From NCBI GenBank assembly GCA_037190805.1, contig JBBCJR010000014.1, positions 69,508 to 133,507 of the forward strand: a DNA stretch of 64,000 nt, in the 5' to 3' direction. The position numbers and the translations under genes were made by a program. This document shows, one piece after another, positions 8,387 to 16,412 of this stretch (positions within the stretch are counted from its first letter, which is position 1; each line of letters begins with the position of its first letter). Origin of the DNA: JBBCJR01 sp037190805 (GTDB lineage: Bacteria; Pseudomonadota; Alphaproteobacteria; Sphingomonadales; Sphingomonadaceae). Below the pieces are notes generated by a model that saw only the letters and a program-made list of their open reading frames with translations, did not search any database and had not been told where the DNA came from.

Positions 8387-9184
8387 TTAACCCAGCACGT
8401 CCGCCAGGCGCTTCCTCAATTTGTCATGCGCGGCCTTCTTGATCTGGCAGACGCGGGCGGCGCCGACCTCGAGGACCTGGCCGATCTCCTCCAGATTCAG
8501 CTCTTCGACATAATAAAGCTGAAGGACCAGCGCCTCACGCTCGGCAAGCTCGCCGATCGCCTCTTGCAGGACCGACGACATCTCGGCGCTTTCCAGCTGC
8601 TCGAACGGGTTCGCCTCCTCGCTCATGAACCAGGGGCTGTCGTCGGCATAGACGCCGTCGATGGATTCGAAGCGCACCGGCTGCGCGGCGGTGAACTGAC
8701 TGTGCAACCGATCGAGGGTGACCCCCAGCCGCGCCGCGACCTCTTCCTGTTCTGGCTGCCGGCCAAGTTCCTGGGTCAGCGCCTTTTCGGTCGCCACCAG
8801 CTCGCGGCGGCGCTGCATGGCGCCGCGGCTCAGCGTCGCCTGCCGGCGAAGGCCGTCGATCATGGCACCGCGTACCCGCGTCTTGGCATATTGGGCGAAG
8901 GTGACCTGCCCCCGGTCCTCGAAACTGTTCGCGGCCTCGATCAGCGCCACCAGCCCCATCTGGACGAGATCCTGAAGCTCGATCGCGGACGAGACGCTGC
9001 CAAAGACGTGCCAGGCGATTTTCTGCACCAGTGGCATATGCTCACGCACCAGCAGTTCGGCGCGAGAACGGTCGCGGCCCTGACGGGTGTAAAGCATCGG
9101 CGGCGCATCGTCGGTCAGCAGCATCGAAGACTTCCCCTGATAGGCTGGGATCATGCCATCGGCGTGGTTAAGGAACTGGGTCAT
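8387..9184 (-). CDS. fliA: Flagellar sigma factor FliA (sigma-28)
   Basis: FliA directs RNA polymerase to late flagellar promoters such as the one before fliC. The 265-residue product has region 2 (LVQKIAWHVFGSVSSAIELQ to YAKTRVRGAMIDGLR), region 3 (RRRELVATEKALTQELGRQP) and region 4 with a helix-turn-helix (NLEEIGQVLEVGAARVCQIK). Its ATG overlaps the flhA stop by 4 nt (ATGA), so I keep that start; further in-frame ATGs at residues 11 and 21 are less well placed. It is the last gene of sltF-flhA-fliA, which has a sigma-54 promoter at 12162. The anti-sigma factor FlgM is encoded at 12542. Confidence 0.95.
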   Translation of the reverse strand: MTQFLNHADGMIPAYQGKSSMLLTDDAPPMLYTRQGRDRSRAELLVREHMPLVQKIAWHVFGSVSSAIELQDLVQMGLVALIEAANSFEDRGQVTFAQYAKTRVRGAMIDGLRRQATLSRGAMQRRRELVATEKALTQELGRQPEQEEVAARLGVTLDRLHSQFTAAQPVRFESIDGVYADDSPWFMSEEANPFEQLESAEMSSVLQEAIGELAEREALVLQLYYVEELNLEEIGQVLEVGAARVCQIKKAAHDKLRKRLADVLG

Positions 9185-11259
9185 GCGGCGGCTGGCTCAG
9201 GCGAACCGATGACGGCGACAACCTCGACCGCCTTGCCGTCCGGCACCTCGAAGAAGCTCATCACCGGAACGTCGGGCAGCGCGGTCTTCAAGAGCTTGCG
9301 CATCGCCCGGCGGATGATCGGCTGGACGACAAGGACGAAGGGCTCCGCCCGCTCGATCAGCGGCTGGGCGGCTTGACCCAGCGCCTGCATCAAGCGCTGG
9401 CCCAGCTCCGGCTCGATGGCGTTGCGGCCCGAGGTGTCGGAGCGCACGGCCTGGCCGAGCAGGGATTCAAGCCCCCCGTCGAGCGTGACGACGCGCAGCG
9501 GTTCGTGCACACCGCACAGCTTCTGGATGATCAGCGGACCAAGCTCCGGGCGGATCGCCTCGACCAGCTCATCAGCATCCTGGGTCCGCTGGCAAGCCAT
9601 CGCCAGCGCGCCGGCAATACGGCGGAAATCCTTGAGGCCGACCCCCTCGCTCAGCAGCTGGCGCAGCACCTGGGTGATGGTGGTGAGCTGCAGCGGCTGG
9701 AGCGCATTGACCAGTTGGGCCGAGCTGTCCTTGAGGCCGTCGAGCAGCTTCTGAACCTCGTCCGGTCCCAACAGCTGGTCGCTGTTCTGGGTCAGCAGAT
9801 GATTGAGGTGGGTCGCCAGCACCGTCGAGGCGTCGACGACCATATAGCCGGCGGCGGTCGCGGCATCGCGGTCGGCAGGCGCGATCCACAGCGCGTCGAG
9901 GCCGAAGGTCGGGTCGCGCGCGGCGCGGCCCTCGATCCGCCCGACCACCTGGCCGGAATCGAGCGCCAGCAGGTCGTCGGCCGATGCCTGATCCTCGCCG
10001 ACGATGACACCGCCGATGATGATCCGGTAGCTGTAGGGGGCGAGGCTGATATTGTCGCGAACCCGGACCAGCGGCACGACGAAGCCGAGCTCCTTCGACA
10101 GCTGACGGCGGATACCGGTGATGCGGCCCATCAGCGGCGCACCCAGCCGGTCATCGACCAGCGGCACGAGGCCATAGCCGATCTCGATCCCCACCTGGAT
10201 ATGATCGCTGACTTCCTCCCAGTCGATCTGGGTCAGATCGCGCGGGGTTTCGGTGACGGCAAGGGCGCTGACCACGTCCTCGACCTGAGGCTGCTTTCGC
10301 AGCTTCCAGGCAAGATAGGCGGCGACGGCGGCGGCAGGCAGGATGACCAGATGCGGCATACCGGGCAGCAGGCCGAGGATGCCCAAGATCGCGGCGACCG
10401 GCACCCACGCCTTGGGCGACGCGAACTGGCTGCCGATCTGGCCGGCAAGGTCGAAGGTGGACGACACCCGGGTGACGATGGCGGCGGCCGCGATCGACAG
10501 CATCAGGGCCGGAATCTGCGCCACCAGCGCGTCACCGATGGCGAGCAGCACATAATTGGTCGCTGCTTCCGACAGGGTCAGGCCGTGATGGACGGTACCG
10601 AGGATGAGGCCGCCGACGACGTTGATGACGAGGATGATGAGGGCCGCGATCGCATCGCCCTTCACGAATTTCGACGAGCCGTCCATGGCGCCATAGAAAT
10701 CCGCCTCGGTCGACACCTCGATCCGTCGCGCCTTGGCTTCGGCCGGGGTCATCAGCCCGGCGTTGAGGTCGGCGTCGATCGCCATCTGCTTGCCCGGCAA
10801 GGCGTCGAGGGTGAAGCGCGCCGACACTTCGGACACGCGCCCCGCGCCCTTGGTCACCACGATCAGGTTGATGACGATAAAGATGGCGAACACGAAGATA
10901 CCGACGACATAGTCGCCGCCGATCAGGAAATTGCCGAACGCCTCGATGACATGGCCGGCGGCCGATGTGCCCTCATGACCGTGGACCAGCACCACGCGGG
11001 TCGAGGCGACGTTCAGCGCCAGCCGGAACAGGGTGGTGAAGAGCAAGACGGTCGGAAAGGACGAGAAGTCGAGCGGCTTTTCCGCGTTGAGCGCCACCAT
11101 CAGGACGGCGAGCGACACCATGATGTTGAGGATGAAGAACACGTCGAGCAGCGACGGCGGCACCGGCACCACCATCAGCAGCACCAGGAGCAGGATGGCG
11201 GCGGGCAGGGCGCCACCGCGAACGCCGCCCGACACGGCACGAAGGCTGAGAGCACTCAT
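9181..11259 (-). CDS. flhA: Flagellar export gate protein FlhA
   Basis: FlhA is the large integral component of the flagellar type III export gate; its cytosolic ring receives chaperone-substrate complexes. The 692-residue length is normal. About eight membrane helices fill residues 15-330, with the family signature EVSARFTLDALPGKQMAIDA between helices 4 and 5 and the FHIPEP-type charged loop beside it (DLNAGLMTPAEAKARR). The soluble C-terminal half includes DWEEVSDHIQVGIEIGYGLV and RVRDNISLAPYSYRI. It begins 3 nt after sltF and overlaps fliA by 4 nt. flhB and fliPQR are not in the window. Confidence 0.97.
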   Translation of the reverse strand: MSALSLRAVSGGVRGGALPAAILLLVLLMVVPVPPSLLDVFFILNIMVSLAVLMVALNAEKPLDFSSFPTVLLFTTLFRLALNVASTRVVLVHGHEGTSAAGHVIEAFGNFLIGGDYVVGIFVFAIFIVINLIVVTKGAGRVSEVSARFTLDALPGKQMAIDADLNAGLMTPAEAKARRIEVSTEADFYGAMDGSSKFVKGDAIAALIILVINVVGGLILGTVHHGLTLSEAATNYVLLAIGDALVAQIPALMLSIAAAAIVTRVSSTFDLAGQIGSQFASPKAWVPVAAILGILGLLPGMPHLVILPAAAVAAYLAWKLRKQPQVEDVVSALAVTETPRDLTQIDWEEVSDHIQVGIEIGYGLVPLVDDRLGAPLMGRITGIRRQLSKELGFVVPLVRVRDNISLAPYSYRIIIGGVIVGEDQASADDLLALDSGQVVGRIEGRAARDPTFGLDALWIAPADRDAATAAGYMVVDASTVLATHLNHLLTQNSDQLLGPDEVQKLLDGLKDSSAQLVNALQPLQLTTITQVLRQLLSEGVGLKDFRRIAGALAMACQRTQDADELVEAIRPELGPLIIQKLCGVHEPLRVVTLDGGLESLLGQAVRSDTSGRNAIEPELGQRLMQALGQAAQPLIERAEPFVLVVQPIIRRAMRKLLKTALPDVPVMSFFEVPDGKAVEVVAVIGSPEPAAA

Positions 11260-11262
11260 CGA

Positions 11263-12120
11263 TTACGCTCCCAGGTCCGCGAGCAGCATGTAGGCGAGCC
11301 GCGCCGTAGAGGGACTGGGCTTCAGCATCTGGGCGGCGGCGATGGCATCGGGACCGGCCTCGCCATCGGTGCGTGTCGCCCGCAGCGCCATCAGTGCATC
11401 GAGGGTCGATGCGGGCGCCATCGCGCCCGGCCGCGCCATGCCCATCGCCATTGCCGGATTTGCCGGCAAGGACTTGCCGCCGGCGGCAATTTCCGTCCCC
11501 CGTCCCAGCTTGTCGGAAAAGCGCTGATAAACCTCGCCAAGGCTGCGGGCACGGCCCCCGGCGTCGTAGAAGACATTGCGGTTGGCGCGGGCGGCGGCGG
11601 GGAACAAGGCGGCGGCGGACTGATCGCCATTGTCCGCCATTTCCTCGAGAAACTTGCCGCCCCCGGCGGCGCCCAGGAAGTGGGCCATGTAAAGATCGGT
11701 GCCGTTGGCCGGACGGCCCAGCCGCGCCTCGAGCGCCGCCTTGTTGTCGGCCGCCGTTTCGGCTGCCATCAGCGAGGCGACCTCGGGGTTGTTGCGCAGG
11801 TTCATGATCGCGCTACGGGCCGACGGATCCGTCACGCACAACCGACCGGCGCCATTGCCGCCGATGCAGTCGGCGGCCCAGCCAAGGCCGTGATCGGCGC
11901 CATATTTCTTGACCGCCGACAGCCAGCTCTGGTCGATGAATTGATAAAGGCCGGTGGCGCTGGAGGTGGTGGCACGGGCATCGGGGCGCATGCCGCTTTC
12001 GACCTGCGCCTGGCCGAGCAGGTAGCCGAAATCGATGCCGGTCTTCTGGCTGGCGGCGGCGATGGCGGAACGAACCCCACCCCCAACCTGATTCAGCATC
12101 GACCCGATTGTCGTCGTCAT
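11263..12120 (-). CDS. sltF: Flagellar lytic transglycosylase (SltF-like, SLT domain)
   Basis: A 285-residue soluble lytic transglycosylase, likely the enzyme that opens peptidoglycan for the rod. The SLT fold covers about residues 15-170: catalytic Glu in QAQVESGM, then SSATGLYQFIDQSWL, and YMAHFLGAAGG further on. The C-terminal 100 residues are Ala/Gly/Pro-rich and low in complexity. I see no clear signal peptide, so export may go through the flagellar or another route. FlgJ in this window (21098) lacks a muramidase domain, which makes a dedicated enzyme necessary, as described for Rhodobacter SltF. It is the first gene after the sigma-54 promoter at 12162. Confidence 0.85.
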   Translation of the reverse strand: MTTTIGSMLNQVGGGVRSAIAAASQKTGIDFGYLLGQAQVESGMRPDARATTSSATGLYQFIDQSWLSAVKKYGADHGLGWAADCIGGNGAGRLCVTDPSARSAIMNLRNNPEVASLMAAETAADNKAALEARLGRPANGTDLYMAHFLGAAGGGKFLEEMADNGDQSAAALFPAAARANRNVFYDAGGRARSLGEVYQRFSDKLGRGTEIAAGGKSLPANPAMAMGMARPGAMAPASTLDALMALRATRTDGEAGPDAIAAAQMLKPSPSTARLAYMLLADLGA

Positions 12121-12161
12121 ATTCTCGCCTGCCGGTCCCGCGATTGCTACGGGCTCACGAC

Positions 12162-12177
12162 AGCAAGGGGCGTGCCA
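12162..12177 (-). promoter_or_regulatory. Sigma-54 promoter of the sltF-flhA-fliA operon
   Basis: Read on the minus strand the site is TGGCACGCCCCTTGCT, which agrees at every conserved position with the consensus TGGCACG-N4-TTGCW, and GG and GC are 10 nt apart. Transcription would start near 12151, leaving a 30-nt leader with GGCGAG before the sltF ATG at 12120. The likely activator is the FlbD-like protein at 1337-2641. Confidence 0.88.
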
Positions 12178-12227
12178 GTCGGACTAAGAAAATCTTACTT
12201 CCGAGGTGCGGACCGGTGCGGTCTCTC

Positions 12228-12554
12228 TCAGGCGGCGATGGTCCGGCCGGTGGGACCATAGGCATGGGCGACGACGCCGGTCAGCGCCTCCAGCCGGCGC
12301 TGAACGCTGGCGGTGAGGAGGTTGACGTAGACCCGCGCGGTCTCGTTGAGCGCCTGCGCTTCGGCCGCCAGCGCGCGGATCTCGTCCGACAACGGCTCGT
12401 CATTGGCGGCGGAGATGCCGTCCAGCCATTTTTCCTTTTCGGCGGTCGCGACAACCAGCGCGTTGATGTCGAAGGCCTTCATCGCCGCGATCTCGGTCTG
12501 GAGCGCGGTGATTACGGAACGGAGGGCATCGGCACGGCTCATCACATCGGCCAT
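12228..12554 (-). CDS. flgN: FlgN-family chaperone for hook-associated proteins
   Basis: A 108-residue, largely helical protein (heptad-like runs such as LRSVITALQTEIAAMKAF and LAAEAQALNETARVYVNLL) of the size and position of FlgN, the cytosolic chaperone of FlgK and FlgL. FlgN sequences are poorly conserved, so the call leans on the overlap with flgM, with which it shares 13 nt. FlgK and FlgL are encoded at 21454 and 23325. An unrelated helical flagellar protein is possible but less likely. Confidence 0.72.
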   Translation of the reverse strand: MADVMSRADALRSVITALQTEIAAMKAFDINALVVATAEKEKWLDGISAANDEPLSDEIRALAAEAQALNETARVYVNLLTASVQRRLEALTGVVAHAYGPTGRTIAA

Positions 12555-12835
12555 CCCAGCTGGAAGGCGATCAGCCGGTCGGCGATCTTCGCCGGCTGGA
12601 TCGGGAAACGGCCTTCGGCGATCGCGCGCTTGATAACCTGCACGCGTTCCGCGTCGACCGGGGGCTTTACCGCCATCTCGCGCTTCAGGTCCGTCGCGTC
12701 GGCGACAACCTTGTCGGTTTGCGCGACATCGATAGACACCGCAGCCGGCTTAGCCGCCGCAGCGGCGGGCTTGACCTTCAGCGGGCGCGGTTCACGCACC
12801 GTTCCTGCAATCTTCTGTCCAACCGGCTCAACCAT
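12542..12835 (-). CDS. flgM: Anti-sigma-28 factor FlgM
   Basis: FlgM binds FliA and blocks late transcription until it is exported through the finished hook-basal body. The 97-residue product has a disordered Pro/Ala/Lys-rich N-terminal half, as expected for an export substrate, and the FliA-binding C-terminus PPVDAERVQVIKRAIAEGRF followed by PIQPAKIADRLI, close to the family signature. GGAGGC precedes the ATG. It overlaps flgN by 13 nt and lies 92 nt behind flgA on the same strand. Confidence 0.9.
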   Translation of the reverse strand: MVEPVGQKIAGTVREPRPLKVKPAAAAAKPAAVSIDVAQTDKVVADATDLKREMAVKPPVDAERVQVIKRAIAEGRFPIQPAKIADRLIAFQLGWPM

Positions 12836-12927
12836 GAACAGCCTCCTTCGGGCCCTCGTTCGACCCTATTTACGGCAGCTCAAGCAGAAGATTTAGCGAC
12901 GGGCGGCATTTTTTTGCCGTTCGGCTC

Positions 12928-13461
12928 TCAATAGCCCGGCAAGGTGGCCAGGCCAGCATCCACCGCGACCGCCTGCACGGTCGCGCGGCTGCCGTCGATA
13001 CGCACCGCAAGGCGCGTTCCGGCAACGGCATCCGATGCCGCAACACCTTGTTGAGAAACGGAAAACCCCGCCTGCGCCGCAACGATGCTGACGGGGTCGC
13101 CCCGCCGGATGACGACGGGCTTCGGCGTCGGCACGCCCGCCACCGGGGCGGCCGCGACAGTTTCGATCAATCCTGAACCCTGACCTTTCAGAGGCACGAA
13201 AATTTTCCAGCCCGGCGTCGGACAGCTGACGACCACCGCGTCCCGGCGCGGCGCCCGCCAGTCGAGGGCAGGCGGCGTGGCGCAAGCGGCCAGGCGCAAA
13301 CGGCGATCGAGAGGGGTGGCCGGACCACCGGCTTCACCGACACCAATGCCGGTGAACGCGATCACGCGTGCCTCCAGCGCCGCGAGATCGACGAAGCTCT
13401 CCGCCAAGGCGGGTACGGGCGCCAGCATGGCAGCCGCGGCAATCAGGATGGACGGACGCAT
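12928..13461 (-). CDS. flgA: Flagellar P-ring assembly protein FlgA
   Basis: FlgA is a periplasmic chaperone for FlgI polymerisation into the P ring. The 177-residue precursor has a Sec signal peptide (MRPSILIAAAAMLAPVPALA, cleavage after ALA) and a C-terminal SAF/ChapFlgA domain: PKPVVIRRGDPVSIVAAQAG and SDAVAGTRLAVRIDGSRATV. Two Cys residues (LAACATPP and VVSCPTPG) could form a disulphide. It follows the motB-like gene by 21 nt. Its client flgI is at 20007 on the other strand. Confidence 0.9.
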   Translation of the reverse strand: MRPSILIAAAAMLAPVPALAESFVDLAALEARVIAFTGIGVGEAGGPATPLDRRLRLAACATPPALDWRAPRRDAVVVSCPTPGWKIFVPLKGQGSGLIETVAAAPVAGVPTPKPVVIRRGDPVSIVAAQAGFSVSQQGVAASDAVAGTRLAVRIDGSRATVQAVAVDAGLATLPGY

Positions 13462-13482
13462 GACGTATCTCCTCGTGACGGA

Positions 13483-14022
13483 TCAGGCGCCATCGGGGCG
13501 CGCATAGATGATGCGGATATCGACGCGACGCCGGCTGGCATCGGCCGGCCGTTCGCCAGCCGGCATGTCGACGGTGATCAGCAGGCGGTCGGGGGGCAGC
13601 GCCCCCGATCGTTCGATCATCGCGGCGACCGCCGCCGCCCGGCGCGCGGCCAACGATACGGCGCTGCCGTCGATCCGGTCCGCCGCGCTGCCATCCGCAT
13701 GACCGGTGATGTCGAGCAGCGTCCGGCCGTCGGTCATGTTGGCGCGCACCCAGTCGATCAGCGCCACGTGATCGCCGGAACTCTGGTCGGAGCCGGGCGC
13801 GAAGCCCCCGACGCGATTGATACCGACCGCGACCGACGCTTCCTCCTCCATCTGGAGTTCGGAACCACCGAAGGCCGAGCGCAGGCCGGCGACGATCTGG
13901 GTGCGATCCTTCTCGCCCAGCCGGCTGGTCGCCTGGAGCAGCGCGAAACAGCCGACCAACAGCAGGGCGAGGTCGGCCAGCGTCATCAGCCACAACGGGC
14001 CTCGGGAAATGGCCCGGCTCAT
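13483..14022 (-). CDS. Compact MotB-like stator protein with OmpA domain
   Basis: A 179-residue protein with the layout of MotB: one N-terminal membrane helix (LALLLVGCFALLQ, residues 18-30) preceded by an acidic residue in MTLADL (Asp17) that lines up with the proton-carrying Asp of MotB, a short linker, and an OmpA-type peptidoglycan-binding domain (LLDITGHADGSAADR, then SLAARRAAAVAAMI). The periplasmic part is shorter than in the second MotB here (322 residues at 25393). Its start overlaps the motA-like gene by 4 nt. It most likely forms a stator channel with that partner; whether it drives the flagellum is not shown by the sequence. Confidence 0.82.
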   Translation of the reverse strand: MSRAISRGPLWLMTLADLALLLVGCFALLQATSRLGEKDRTQIVAGLRSAFGGSELQMEEEASVAVGINRVGGFAPGSDQSSGDHVALIDWVRANMTDGRTLLDITGHADGSAADRIDGSAVSLAARRAAAVAAMIERSGALPPDRLLITVDMPAGERPADASRRRVDIRIIYARPDGA

Positions 14023-14693
14023 CGCGGCAACGCATAGACAGGCGCGGCGGGAACATGGTCCCCCCGCGCGGCGATCGCTTCCAATGGTGCGCGCAACGCC
14101 TCGCGCGCTTCAGCCTCGCGCGCGGACAGGCGGGCGAGACGCGCGGCGATAGGCGCGGCAACGACATTGGCGACCAGCGCGCCGTAGAGCGTGGTCAGCA
14201 ACGCGACCGCCATCGCCGCGCCGATACGCGACGGATCGTCGATCGCGGCGAACATGCGAACCAGCCCTACCAGCGTCCCGATCATCCCCATGGCCGGCGC
14301 GGCTTCGGCGACGGCGACCCAGAAATCCTGATTGGCGGCGTGACGACGAGCGCGAACAGCGAGATCGGCATCGAGCATCTTCGACACCTCGTCAGGCGCG
14401 GCATTGCCCGCGATCGCCGTCACGATCCGGCGCAAGGCCTGGTCGTCGACACGCTCATCACCGAGCGCGGCGGGCCCATGCCGGCGCGAGACACGATCGA
14501 GCGTGGCGATCTGTGCGCGCGCGGTTTCGGCGTCAAAGCTGCGGCCGTGAAACAGCGATCCTGCCGCGCGCAGGGCGGCCGCCAGATCGGCGCCGGTGCC
14601 GCGCACGGCCGCGACGGCAAAGCTGCCGCCCACCACCAGCAGCAGGGCGACGGGGTCGAAAAAGCCGGCAAGGGTGGACAGCATGTCCGGCAT
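14019..14693 (-). CDS. MotA-like stator protein lacking the first membrane helix
   Basis: The product has MotA-type signatures: DPVALLLVVGGSFAVA (residues 13-28) resembling MotA/PomA helix 2, AAPAMGMIGTLVGL with Pro133, and LLTTLYGALVANVVAAPIA with Pro181. The helix that normally comes before the first of these is absent, leaving three membrane segments as in ExbB/TolQ. Two starts are possible. The ATG at 14729 gives 236 residues but lies upstream of the expected +1 of the sigma-54 promoter and has no ribosome site. The ATG at 14693 gives 224 residues, has GAGG upstream, and is my choice. The gene overlaps the motB-like gene by 4 nt and heads motA-like/motB-like-flgA-flgM-flgN. Confidence 0.82.
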   Translation of the reverse strand: MPDMLSTLAGFFDPVALLLVVGGSFAVAAVRGTGADLAAALRAAGSLFHGRSFDAETARAQIATLDRVSRRHGPAALGDERVDDQALRRIVTAIAGNAAPDEVSKMLDADLAVRARRHAANQDFWVAVAEAAPAMGMIGTLVGLVRMFAAIDDPSRIGAAMAVALLTTLYGALVANVVAAPIAARLARLSAREAEAREALRAPLEAIAARGDHVPAAPVYALPR

Positions 14694-14734
14694 CGGGGGC
14701 GAAACCTCACGCGCGTTGATGTCGCTCATCGTTG

Positions 14735-14750
14735 AGCAAGAGCCGGGCCA
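14735..14750 (-). promoter_or_regulatory. Sigma-54 promoter facing the motA-like operon
   Basis: On the minus strand the site reads TGGCCCGGCTCTTGCT, with invariant GG and GC 10 nt apart, a TGGC -24 core and a perfect TTGCT -12 core. Transcription would begin near 14724, just inside the longest reading of the motA-like gene, which argues for the shorter start at 14693. Confidence 0.7.
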
Positions 14751-14874
14751 AGTCCTGTCCGACCCCGCATCGGCGTCCGAAACCGGCAATGGGCGGCAAC
14801 GCCTTGCCGGTCGGACGGCAGGTCCTTGCCGCCAGCATCGTCGCCAAGCCCCCGTCCCGCCCGCCAGCGGCGTT

Positions 14875-14890
14875 TGGCACGCCCTTTGCT
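14875..14890 (+). promoter_or_regulatory. Sigma-54 promoter of the flgB operon
   Basis: TGGCACGCCCTTTGCT is a full match to the sigma-54 consensus with correct GG/GC spacing. The predicted start near 14901 leaves 27 nt before the flgB ATG, including the ribosome site AGGAGC. It stands back to back with the minus-strand sigma-54 box at 14735, so one upstream activator site between them could serve both. Confidence 0.9.
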
Positions 14891-14927
14891 GGATCACGGG
14901 CACGAACAACCGACAGGAGCGCGATCG

Positions 14928-15281
14928 ATGGCGATCGGCGACGACATTTTCGGGATCCACGGCACGGCGCTGCAGCTCCGCTCGCAGCGGCTCGGGCTGC
15001 TTGCATCCAACATCGCCAATGCGGCGACGCCCGGTTTCAAGGCGCGCGACATCGACTTTCAATCCGCGCTCGTGAGTGCGGAACAGACCGGCAATGCCGC
15101 CGCCGCAACCGACGACAAGGCGCTCTATCGCATGCCGCTGCAACCCTCGCTCGACGGCAACACCGTTGAACTGGCGACCGAGCAGTCGCTGTTCGCCGAG
15201 AACGCGGTTCAGTACCAGACGACGCTGGCGTTCCTGAACGGCCGCATCGACACGCTGAAACGCGCGCTGAGGGGCGAGTGA
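14928..15281 (+). CDS. flgB: Flagellar proximal rod protein FlgB
   Basis: FlgB is a proximal rod subunit. The 117-residue product has the rod signature LLASNIANAATPGFKARDID near residue 25-45 and the C-terminal helix with FAENAVQYQTTLAFLNGRID. The ATG at 14928 follows AGGAGC and gives the family N-terminus, so the longer upstream frame is ignored. First gene of the flgBCDEFGHIJKL run. Confidence 0.96.
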   Translation: MAIGDDIFGIHGTALQLRSQRLGLLASNIANAATPGFKARDIDFQSALVSAEQTGNAAAATDDKALYRMPLQPSLDGNTVELATEQSLFAENAVQYQTTLAFLNGRIDTLKRALRGE

Positions 15282-15283
15282 CG

Positions 15284-15691
15284 ATGGCCCAGCCGCTCAA
15301 CCTCTTCAACGTCACCGGCCGCGCCATGTCGGCACAGCTGGTGCGCCTGAACACCGTCGCCTCCAACCTGGCGAACGCCGGCTCGACCTCCGCGACGGAG
15401 GCCGGCGCGTACCGGGCGATGAAGCCGATCTTCAAGACCAGCTACGACGCCGCCAGCGGTCTTTCTACCGTCGACGTCCAGCAGGTCGTCACCGCCGGGC
15501 CGGCGCCCACCAAGCGCCACGACCCCGACAATCCCCAGGCCGACGCCGACGGCAACGTCTTCGTCTCGTCGGTCGATGAAACCCAGGAGCTTGTGGAGAT
15601 GCTGGAGACAGCCCGCCAGTACCAGAACAATGTCGAGGTGATGCAGACGGCCAAATCGCTGGTCCTCGACACCTTGAAGCTGGGCCGCTGA
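15284..15691 (+). CDS. flgC: Flagellar proximal rod protein FlgC
   Basis: FlgC is the second proximal rod subunit. The 135-residue product has the rod motif RLNTVASNLANAGSTSATEA and the C-terminal VEMLETARQYQNNVEVMQTA. Start is taken as ATG 15284, 9 nt after AGGGG; a GTG at 15278 overlapping the flgB stop would add two residues. It lies 2 nt after flgB and 2 nt before flgD. Confidence 0.96.
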   Translation: MAQPLNLFNVTGRAMSAQLVRLNTVASNLANAGSTSATEAGAYRAMKPIFKTSYDAASGLSTVDVQQVVTAGPAPTKRHDPDNPQADADGNVFVSSVDETQELVEMLETARQYQNNVEVMQTAKSLVLDTLKLGR

Positions 15692-15693
15692 CC

Positions 15694-16389
15694 ATGACCG
15701 GTATCACCGGCAACGCCGCCTTCGACTCGGTGATGGACAAGCTGGGTGTCACCAGCTCGGCCGCCTCGCAGAAGAAGAAGGAGGCCAGCGACACGCTGGA
15801 CCAGTCGTCTTTCCTGAAGCTGCTGACCGCACAGCTCAAAAATCAGGATCCCTTCAAGCCCGTCGAGAACGAGCAGATGGTCGCCCAGATGGCGCAGATG
15901 TCGTCGGTGCAGGGCATCGCCGAGATGAACGCCACGATGAAGGGGATGGCATCGAAGTTCGACAGCGGTCAGACGGCCGCCGCGACCAACTATGTCGGCA
16001 AGGCGGTACTGTCGCCAGGCAATGTCGTGTGGCCGCATGCCGACGGCTCGTTCGAAGGCTTCGGCGCCATCGACAAGGCTGCCAGCGATGTCCAGGTTAC
16101 GATCTCGGACGGCGCCGGACAGACGATCCGTACCCTGTCGCTGGGCGCTCAGAAGGCCGGCGAGTTTTCCATAAAATGGGATGGCAAGGACGCCAGCGGC
16201 CAGGACGCCGGCGAGGGTCCGTTCAAGATCCAGGTCATCGCCAACCGGTCCGACGGCAATGTCGAGGTCAAGCCGCTCGTCTGGGCGCCCGTCACCTCGG
16301 TCAAGCTGCCGGCGGACGGCAGCAGCCCCATCCTCAATGTCGCCGGCATTGGCGACGTCGCCCTTTCCGCCGTCCGCCAGGTCGGCTGA
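15694..16389 (+). CDS. flgD: Flagellar hook-capping protein FlgD
   Basis: FlgD caps the growing hook and is discarded when the hook is complete. The 231-residue product has the N-terminal SFLKLLTAQLKNQDPFKPVE motif common to FlgD, followed by MVAQMAQMSSVQGIAEMNAT, and an Ig-like C-terminal region (FSIKWDGKDASGQDAGEG). It lies 2 nt after flgC and 23 nt before flgE. Confidence 0.96.
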   Translation: MTGITGNAAFDSVMDKLGVTSSAASQKKKEASDTLDQSSFLKLLTAQLKNQDPFKPVENEQMVAQMAQMSSVQGIAEMNATMKGMASKFDSGQTAAATNYVGKAVLSPGNVVWPHADGSFEGFGAIDKAASDVQVTISDGAGQTIRTLSLGAQKAGEFSIKWDGKDASGQDAGEGPFKIQVIANRSDGNVEVKPLVWAPVTSVKLPADGSSPILNVAGIGDVALSAVRQVG

Positions 16390-16412
16390 CGCCTTTTCCT
16401 AGGAGAACAAGC

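Noticed and set aside
9373..12261. 962-codon plus-strand open frame
   Set aside because: It lies antisense to flhA and sltF and its translation is Arg/Gln/His-rich with no recognisable domain.
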